39,145 nt of DNA from Azolla pinnata (Eukaryota > Streptophyta > Polypodiopsida > Salviniales > Salviniaceae). Each line of letters begins with the position of its first letter. The stretch's first letter is position 1. The notes below the pieces were generated by a model, which saw only the letters and a list, made by a program, of their open reading frames with translations, was not told the DNA's origin and searched no databases. The stretch covers positions 1 to 39,145 of the forward strand of contig JBBBWG010032164.1 in assembly GCA_037176905.1 (NCBI GenBank), given 5' to 3'. This document shows positions 31,252 through 39,145 of this stretch, one piece after another. Both the position numbers and the translations under genes were made by a program.

Positions 31252-32825
31252 CTGTATAAAAAGAAAAGTGTAAGAGCTACATGATCATGAATAATATACA
31301 CACATTTTGTGGAATAACTGTCATACACTAAATTACACCCCACCCGTGTGAGAGACTGGAGCGATTAGGGGCATTCTTTCAGCCTACATATCTTTGGGCA
31401 ATAGTTTGGTGCTTGAGCTGGGATCAGGTTTAATTTGTGATTCACAGAACGGACATCATTCAGCTTCTGTGGTTTTTCAAAGTTGCTAGGTGCTTGCACC
31501 TCATTGAAACCGGGTGATTGATCATGTTATGAAATGGGATATCTTGTGGGCAACCTATGGCTCTCAACTCACTTTGATAGATTGTTTACTCGATAAATAT
31601 GTACATTTGTGCAATGTTTCTTTTGGTGTTGGGTTTGCAAGCTCTTAGTGGTACTACTCTCAAGGTTACATTTGGCATACAGTCGTCTGCAACACCATTC
31701 CCAAGCTTCACAGTGGTGCTAACATGGAATCTCTTTCTCACCATTGAATCAATCTGTAGACAACAAAACCTGCTTCTTGCCTTCACTACGCTCCAACGAC
31801 TCATCATGCTTCTAAAAGTATGACATGCAGCATATGAATCAACTAAGGTATTGCTTGAACTTGATTAGAAGTCCACATTTGAATCACATTGAGTGTAGAT
31901 AAATGAGGAAGAATGGAAACAAGAAAGCAACTGTCTTCGAACTATTAGCCACTCGTGATAATTAGCCTTGAAACATCTACATCTTTATGACGATCAGCTA
32001 AAATTATCAGTTGATAGTGCAGCTACATTTTTTAAACCTTTCCTCCAACATCTGTGGTTAACTCTTCAATCCATTACAAAAGAAGTTTCCATGATATGGT
32101 AAACTCTCAAGATTTCTAACCATCTTGTCAGCATTGCTACTACACAGCTGTATTGACGACGCCAAAATTAATGTTCAAATCACTATATGAAAATAGAGCA
32201 GAAACTTGTCAATACATCAAATAACACATTCTGCAACATTACTAATGAAACAAACGGTTTTCACAAAGAAGCACAGTGTTCCTGTAAGCTGCCCACAGGT
32301 TTCAAACTAAACAATACATAGCTTCAATATATTTACGGAATCTTTTTATCAGTGAACCCAAAAAATGACTGCTAGAATATATGCTGATAACTTGATGTAT
32401 AGAAATTTAGGTTTAGCCTTACAACGTAAGCTTTTGTATAATCGATGTGTACCTTTAGAAATGAGCAAACCGACATTATAATCAATATATTTTTTAAGTT
32501 ATTTTATCAGTGAACCCAAAAGATTTACCATATGTTTTATGGGTAATTACTTATATGTATAGACAAAGTAGGTTTACCCTTACAATGCAAGCTTTTGTAT
32601 AGCCGATGTGTACCTTTAGAAAAGAGCAAACCGAGATTACAATCAAGTACTATTACCTTCTCTCTTAACATTGTTTGCACTCTCCTAACTCCTGACAAAC
32701 ATTCTCATCCATTACTATGTTTTACTGTGTGAGAAACTTACTCTGGTTTCTGTTAACAAGTAGTGATCAGCTGCTATATTTCCCAATTGAGGACAAAGCA
32801 GAAAGAACATATTCCCAGTCCAATA
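31252..32825. other. convergent intergenic region between coiled-coil gene and TFIIF alpha
   Basis: This is AT-rich 3'-flank sequence for both genes. It contains a diverged tandem duplication (32341-32650, period about 158 bp). Open frames such as 31599-31823 show no domain. No RNA gene or transposon terminus was found. Confidence 0.5.
32341..32650. repeat. diverged ~158-bp tandem duplication
   Basis: Two copies share TTATCAGTGAACCCAAAA at their start (about 32346 and 32504) and GATGTGTACCTTTAGAAA with GAGCAAACCGA near their end. The middle parts differ by substitutions and small indels, so the event is old. Confidence 0.85.
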
Positions 32826-35800
32826 TTACTTCTCCCGTAGTACAATGAAATTCCCTGCATTTGTTTTGTGGATCCTTGATATATTCTTAAGCACGCCGGC
32901 AAAAGCTGCTTTATCCTGAAATCCAAGCACATTGTTCATAACTTCATTAAGTAACTGATCAGCAATATTACATACAAGCAGCACTCACATATTGCGAAAC
33001 ACCTCAGCTACCATTGAACGCCAAGGTTCATTGATAGTAATAAAAGGACAGTTATGGACCTAAATGAACCTTGCCTTCACCAGAAAAGGTCTCGAACTCT
33101 ATAAAGAGCAAACCCATACTGTTCCCAAGCTTGTTTGGGAAGCTGTCCCTCTACCAATTACAATACTGATTAACTATATTATGCTTCAATACAGGAAATC
33201 TGGAACATGCATCCTCATATGGCATAAAATGCAAAATCTGATTGAGGTGGGCTTACCCATGCAGCTATAAATAGAGAATTTCTTTGACTCATGAACTGGC
33301 TAATTTTGACCTACCAGACGTAAGTTTACATAGTTCTTGATGGGCGTCTACTTCATAAGAAGGGATGTTTATGCTTGCAGCAAAAACAACTAAAGAAGCC
33401 TTGTAACACTGATTCAATACATACCTACAGTCCTACATAGATGATTAGATAATTGTATAAAGTTCCTTGTTCATCCTTAACACTCACCTCAGGTGTCATC
33501 AGTCTACTTTTGAACTTGCTCACTAGGTCATGGCTCTTAATAGGTCCAGACTGTCTCAGGACTGCCTTTATATCTTCCTCAGTTACTGCTCCGACAGCTT
33601 GAGAATTGGCTTTTGTTTGCATTGCTCCACCACTTTTGGTGGGAGACACAACTCCCCTGCTTGATGTTGCTGAAGATGTGGATACAGGTAGTTCCTTCTT
33701 CAAAAGCTTAGAATCCTATATTAGAAAATATCCCCGAGTTATTAGAATAAAGGCTCCAGGACTCTGATCAATATAAAGAAAAACAGTGAATTAACCCTCA
33801 CTTTTTAGATTAACTTCTAAATGATTACGAGAACACCTCCCATGCAAACTATATATTCATAAAGCACAGTAATTTTTTTAAACATAAAGGTTATTCTAGT
33901 CAATATTGAAAATGTTGAGGACATTGGTGTTTTCCTCCTGATAGAGGTGAGGTATAGTATTTAACCTCTTGGGTCGTCTCCGCCTTCACTTTCTTAGAGC
34001 TTGCAGTAACACCAGCTTTTGACTCCTCAGCACCAGCCTTCCGTTTACCTTTTGGTGCCACACTTGATGCTGGACTTGTACGTCCTGCCACTGCTGCAGC
34101 AGCTTTTACAGGCGTAGTTTCCATGGATTCTTCTTTTGGTACTTCTTTGCGTTTTGGAGCAAGAACGGGAGATACATTGTCCTCATTGTCCATATCAATC
34201 TAAAAAGACTCAGAAAGACTCAGAATTTTGCAGATGACAGTCTACATAACCAATAATACTCATCAGAATGGTAAAACTGCCATATTTGAATTTCACCACA
34301 GGATTCGTACTTACATCCTCATCTGAGGACTCTTCATCTGATTCATCTAAACCAGCTGATTTCCCAAGAAGCTTCTTTAATTCTAACCCTGATTCACTCA
34401 AGCCACCCTTCTCTTGCTGCCCATCTTCCTGCTCTGCTTCAGCATCTTCCTCTTCCTGATATGTATACACAATTCATTGGTAGACCATAGAATGAATATA
34501 TGTCAAAGAAGCCTCAATCTCCACTTTAGGAAAAACAAAAAAATGAATCTGTGACTGTAAAGATTACAATACTAAAAAGAACATCCACAAATATTGAAAA
34601 ATAGAAACAATTTAAATCTATTTTTAGAGCTACCTCTTTAATTTCAGGTGGAGCAGGAAGTTCTGGCGCTTGATCCTCCCTCTCTTCTGGATCATTACCG
34701 ACTGCCTCATCATCATCTGTAAAAGTCTCTTCATGCTCCCAGTCATCACCTGAATCAATAGAAAAAAAATGTGAGAAAAAGACAATTACAATTCCTTTTT
34801 CAATTTTTTGTAAACAAGTTCAAAATGAAATACCTTTCTCAGCATCCTCATCATCAAATTCAAAGTCGTCCCTTTTAGCGGGCTCCTCTCCATCTTCATC
34901 ACCTCCTTTTTTGTTCATGCCAAGCCTATTCTTTCTATCCTCCTCATCGTCAGCATCTTCCTCTCCTTTATCAGAGAAAGTAGCCTCATCTTCGTCATCA
35001 GCCCTTCGACGGAAGCCACCACGTCCCCCACCTCCACCACCACTTCCACCGATTCCTCTTTCAACTTCACCAAAAGCAGCTGCACCAGTGTTTGCAGCTT
35101 TCATCAGCCAACGCTGATATCCATCCGCAGTCTTACGCCGATTCTTCATTTGCTCCTCAGCTTCTTCCAACGTGAGTTGTTTGTAATGCGCTACTTTATG
35201 AAAATTATACCTGCAAATAACTTTAATCTTTTAATGATACACCATTAAACCATCCACTTCAACTTTTCTCCTTGTTGGCATCAACTTATGGAAGTTACAT
35301 TTCTCCATTTTCTCAACATTGTTTCTTGGTTTTTCAGTAGATTCGGATTCTCTTATGCAATAGATATTTTCAATCATGAAAAGCAAAGATTCTTAGATCC
35401 TGGGGAAGGCAATTTACAAGGACAAACGTGTGATAGGATCATAAGCCGTCAATGTCACATGAAAATATTGAAAATCAAACAGACTACTATTTGTTTACAT
35501 CCAAGGCTTTATCATTCTTTAATTCAAACTATAGCCATGGTTGTAGGGACCTGTAATTCTATTAATGTTCACCTGATTTTTAACAGACCTGGATTGTAAA
35601 GATATTTTTGGTACACCTAAAAAGTTAATGTCTTCCCAAACATGAGATTGTTTTTAGAATCACATGCCTTCCATACAACATAAAAATATGTTTGCAAAAC
35701 TGAAAACTACACAAATGGTCACTGAAGTCTTCTGTGGTTACATCTTCAACAAATGTACCAACAGCAGGTTTGAATGAACCCATAGCTCTCCGTACAAGGA

Positions 35801-38483
35801 TTCTTACAAAAATCATCACAAGATGGATCCGTAGCAAACCTCAGCTACCAGTCAAATATAACCATACCCACATTGCTCCCCCAATTCTGACAGTAGGAGT
35901 GTTCAAGGTTAACCTTTTGAATAAACAGTCACTTCGACTTGATTTCAACCACAAATTGCCTCAGTTTGCTGAGACCCATTTGGCATTCAGCACACAATAA
36001 AACATGTCCTGGAAGTGCTATCGTAGATAGAAGTACCCATTACTAACTCCAAACACTGCCAAAAGCCTAGGATCCCTAATCCAGGAGTGCACTATGTCAA
36101 AATGATAATACCTTTCATTGAATGTTATGTGAATTGTAAACCTCTAGATCTAGAGTATTAGTTGGGTGACTACTGAGAACACCCCAATTTTGTCTTTTAA
36201 TTTTGGTGTCGTATTTGTATAAGACAAGTTATTTCAGTTCTTACATTGGAAATAAACTAAACCCATTCCTGTGTTTATACATTTCAATTTTAGCACTACA
36301 GAACATTTTGGTCTTTCATATATAATACTATATACAGTACGACCAGTTTCAAGTATATCTTGGAAGTTTTCAAAGGCTCTTTTTTCCCTTATTTCTCTCG
36401 AGTAATCCATATATGATTGTAAACTTAATTATGATATATGCTATTCACATTTAGCATCAATGTAGATTAAAAAGATCTGGGCTCATACCAAGAACCTGCA
36501 GGCATTGCAAGAAAGTCTTTTCCATGCATCATCAAAAGATAATAAGAAGCTTGTTGTCCACCTTCTAATACCCCTTGGAATGACTGATGTCCTTGGTCGT
36601 CCTCCAAAAGCCATGGTTTTGCTTTGTATTTTTCCTATATTCAGGTATCGGTACAGTAAGTGTAGACCTTAAAATCAATTCTTTTTATTTTCATCTCTGG
36701 TTTTAAGGAATCAAATGAATAATCAGAACTCCAAACATGCAAGTAGTGCATGGGCGATTGCCATACAGACTGATAAATCCTGCAGAAGCAATTATATGGA
36801 AAAAAACAAATACTCTCAATCCACTATGGTATTAAGGAGAATGATAATGATACACCAGGCAGTAGAGAATATTGCTCCCTAATCTCTTAAAATGATCAAC
36901 GTTTACCATACCTGAGGTGTGTACTATGAAATAAAACTATTCTCCAGTTACATGGGTGTAATAATAATCTTCAACTTTTCCTTTCAAAGATCTTTCATAA
37001 CTTTACGCCCATTTGACTGATATATAACAAATGAGCAACATAAAACAGAATACCCGAAGAGCATCAGTCAGTTGGCGACCTTGCAGACCCTCTCGTTGCA
37101 TATTCCACTTAGGATCTCCACTCTTTTTCCTCGATAATGATGGAAGACCTTGTAGAAATCTACCCACAAAATGTGGCTTGTTAACTGGATGCGCCTTGAC
37201 ATTGAACTCCTGGAGAAAGAATGACATGAATCCACTGGTATCAACTACACAGCTCGTATAGCATATATTGTTTGGTGGAAAACCGCCATTTTTTAGAGAT
37301 AGAAAGAGAATAAGTATAATTATTCCTAGCCATTGGGTTCTTGCCCAAGAGGATATGAAGAACCATGGAGAAGTGCCACCAAAGTAATGAAAGAAAAAAC
37401 TAATCCAGGAATGAGAAGTCGACATTCCACTGTCTATTCAACAAGAGGGAACTCCGCCAAATTGTGCCATTGTACCAAATAATCCATACTTTTTTGCATT
37501 TCCATTGAACTATGAAAACTCACATATGTCAGACTGCTGCAAAATCTCTTTAAAACACTGAATACACATCAAATGTTCTGAGCGCATATTGAATGACTTA
37601 AGAACCTGCTCAGTCAAGATTCTTTCCACCAAAACAGTTATACAACCAATTTTGATCAGTTCAAAGCAGCTTGATTATGGCCCTTCAGTTTGTTATATTG
37701 CATATTCTTATTTTGGATAGCATGTTGAGTCTTTGGTTTTTATTCTGTTGCTTCTCAATTATGATTGATTATCTTCTCCAGATCAACTTTGGGCCATATG
37801 GTCCCAGTCATATGATTTCTTTTCTACATCTGCTCCACAATCTTTGCAAGTGCTGGCATTGTTCCACAACACAATGTGGTGAAACACCACAAACACTATC
37901 ATAACTGCGTTCATTTAGTGCAGGTTGTCTGTACCATATTGTGACCAGTATATGGAGAACAGACAGTCAAATGCTATCCCAATCCTACAAATCTGAGTGC
38001 ATAAAAAAGCCGTGTGATAGGACAGGAGCAAAAGCAGCACTGCCAAAACTGTGGACCCAGTATCTTGGATGTGTTTCGCATCAACATTCAGCATTAGTAA
38101 AGTAAAGAGACATACACAGATACACACGCGCAAGTACGTGTATATGCATATATGGATGTATCATATGCAATCAGCACAAAACCAATCCATGCAGGGCCGG
38201 GTCGGAAGCAGCATATAATGCAGAAGCTAAGAACGAGGGAAAAAAAAAACAACCAAAGAAAGAATCCGGCGACGAATGGGAACACATGGGAAGGTTTGGT
38301 TCGGAGCCTTACACGGATGAGCCCAGAGAGAGGGGCCCCGCAGTCGGAGCAGGGGGAAGCGCTCTCCATCATGGCCTTGCCGCACGCAGGGCAGAGCGTC
38401 AAGTGCCTGCACGAGCTTCCATACAGGTCGGACGTGGCACCGCAAGAGCAACACGCGGGTTTCAGAACCAGCTCCGGCGTCAT
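32826..38483 (-). CDS. RAP74: TFIIF alpha subunit (RAP74), 9 exons, 552 aa
   Basis: Exons on the minus strand: 38483-38313, 37209-37054, 36634-36489, 35210-34834, 34749-34634, 34455-34315, 34199-33966, 33715-33488, 32915-32826. The product is 552 aa, near the Arabidopsis length. TFIIF binds RNA polymerase II and helps it enter the pre-initiation complex and elongate. Exon 1 codes for the plant-type Cys-rich head (C11/C14, C25, C31/C34, C45/C48; SDLYGSSCRHLTLCPACG). Exons 2-4 give the dimerisation region (NVKAHPVNKPHFVGRFLQGL, EGGQQASYYLLMMHGKDF, MPAGSWYNFHKVAHYKQLTL) and RRKTADGYQRWLMKAAN. The centre is acidic (GDDWEHEETFTDDDEAVGND) and then Lys/Ser-rich. The end is the winged-helix domain (VTEEDIKAVLRQSGPIKSHD to NFIVLREK). 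All donors and acceptors are GT-AG and all phases agree. A G7-C-G11 run lies 15 nt upstream of the start. Confidence 0.95.
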
Positions 38484-38497
38484 GCGAAGCAGCTGAA

Positions 38498-38516
38498 GGG
38501 GGGGCGGGGGGGGGGG
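38498..38516. repeat. G7-C-G11 run at the TFIIF alpha leader
   Basis: Seven G, one C and eleven G on the plus strand (C-rich in the mRNA sense) lie 15-33 nt before the TFIIF alpha ATG. It can form a G-quadruplex on the template strand. Exact homopolymer length may be a sequencing error. Confidence 0.9.
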
Positions 38517-38652
38517 ACACGGAGCACCACAGGCGCCGGCGAGCGAGCGGAGGAGAAGACGAAGAGGAAGAGGAAGTCGCCCCCGCTACCTGCGTCTGTC
38601 TGTTGCGCTCGATCCGCACAGAAGCCAAAACTGTCTCTGTATTCTGTATACT

Positions 38653-39145
38653 ATGTGCATGTGCATGTGTGCATGTGCATGTGTGCATGTGCATGTGTGC
38701 ATGTGCATGTGTGCATGGGCATGTGCATGTGTGCATGGGCATGTGCATGTGTGCATGGGCATGTGCATGTGTGCATGGGGCGTGTGCATGTGCATGGGCG
38801 TGTGCATGTGCATGTGCATGGGCGTGTGCATGTGCATCCGTGCATGGGCGTGTGCATTGGCCATGTGCATGGGCATGTGCATGTGCATGAGCATGGACAT
38901 GGGCATGTGCATTTGTGCATGGGCATGTGCATTTGTGCATGGGCATGTGCATTTGTGCATGGGCATGTGCATCCGTGCATGGGCATGTGCATTGGCCATG
39001 TGCATGGGCATGTGCATGGACATGGGCATGTGCATTTGTGCATGGGCATGTGCATTTGTGCATGGGCATGTGCATTGGCCATGTGCATGGGCATGTGCAT
39101 GTGCATGAGCATGGACATGGGCATGTGCATTTGTGCATGGGCATG
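38653..39145. repeat. CATGTG/CATGGG satellite reaching the window end
   Basis: The array is made of hexamer-like units CATGTG, CATGGG, CATTTG and CATTGG. A common 20-bp unit is GCATGGGCATGTGCATTTGT. A longer block starting CCATGTGCATGGGCATGTGC recurs at 38861 and 39079, with a shorter form at 38997, so there is higher-order structure. It begins about 170 bp upstream of the TFIIF alpha start. The long open frames on both strands (His/Ala/Met/Pro or Cys/Met) are by-products. The array continues past the window. Confidence 0.97.

Noticed and set aside
38227-39144. 305-aa minus-strand ORF rich in His, Ala, Met, Pro
   Set aside because: Mostly satellite translation fused to a different frame across TFIIF alpha exon 1; the conserved Cys-rich frame starts at 38483.
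38653-39145. Regularly spaced repeats considered as a CRISPR array
   Set aside because: The units are contiguous hexamer-based microsatellite with no unique spacers, in a plant nuclear context.

Overview
This is nuclear DNA from a land plant, most likely a vascular plant. The evidence is spliced genes with GT-AG introns, a UVR8 UV-B photoreceptor, a plant-type TFIIF alpha with the Cys-rich N-terminus, a plant-type intronless dicarboxylate carrier, telo-box motifs at a ribosomal protein promoter, and many CT, CA, GAA and CAT microsatellites. The species cannot be fixed from the sequence. A short array of 6-bp CCCTAA units near the left end differs from the 7-bp plant telomere unit and may be a lineage hint. 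A 100-N assembly gap sits at 17341-17440, flanked by the same 77 bp on both sides.

Layout: (1) 433-5079 (+) UVR8, 12 exons, 446 aa. (2) 6672-9137 (-) ribosomal protein uL14 (RPL23), 4 exons, 140 aa, with extra copies of its first exon and donor site inside intron 1. (3) 9835-16387 (+) catalytic queuine tRNA-ribosyltransferase (QTRT1/TGT), 15 exons, 427 aa, divergent from RPL23, with a second candidate first exon at 10336. (4) The gap, then an unrecognised GC-rich 235-aa ORF at 17794-18501 (+). (5) A ~0.9-kb CA/CATG satellite at 19155-20065, then 20359-25012 (+) a TM9/EMP70 (TMN1/EMP12-type) Golgi/endomembrane nonaspanin, 13 exons, 592 aa. (6) 26026-27207 (-) an intronless mitochondrial dicarboxylate-type carrier with a 24-Asn run. 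(7) 28368-31251 (+) an uncharacterised coiled-coil protein, 5 exons, 726 aa. (8) 32826-38483 (-) TFIIF alpha/RAP74, 9 exons, 552 aa. (9) A CATGTG/CATGGG satellite running to the window end.

The genes do not form one pathway. They are ordinary conserved plant genes (light perception, ribosome, tRNA modification, membrane traffic, mitochondrial transport, transcription) arranged as divergent pairs (RPL23/QTRT1, carrier/coiled-coil) and a convergent pair (coiled-coil/TFIIF alpha). I joined exons by hand from conserved protein sequence, splice signals and reading phase; every model keeps an open frame from start to stop. I saw no obvious new multi-gene system. The most interesting signals are local: tandem first-exon copies in RPL23, two alternative first exons in QTRT1, microsatellite-driven amino-acid runs in the carrier, the GC-rich orphan ORF, and a probably false assembly gap.
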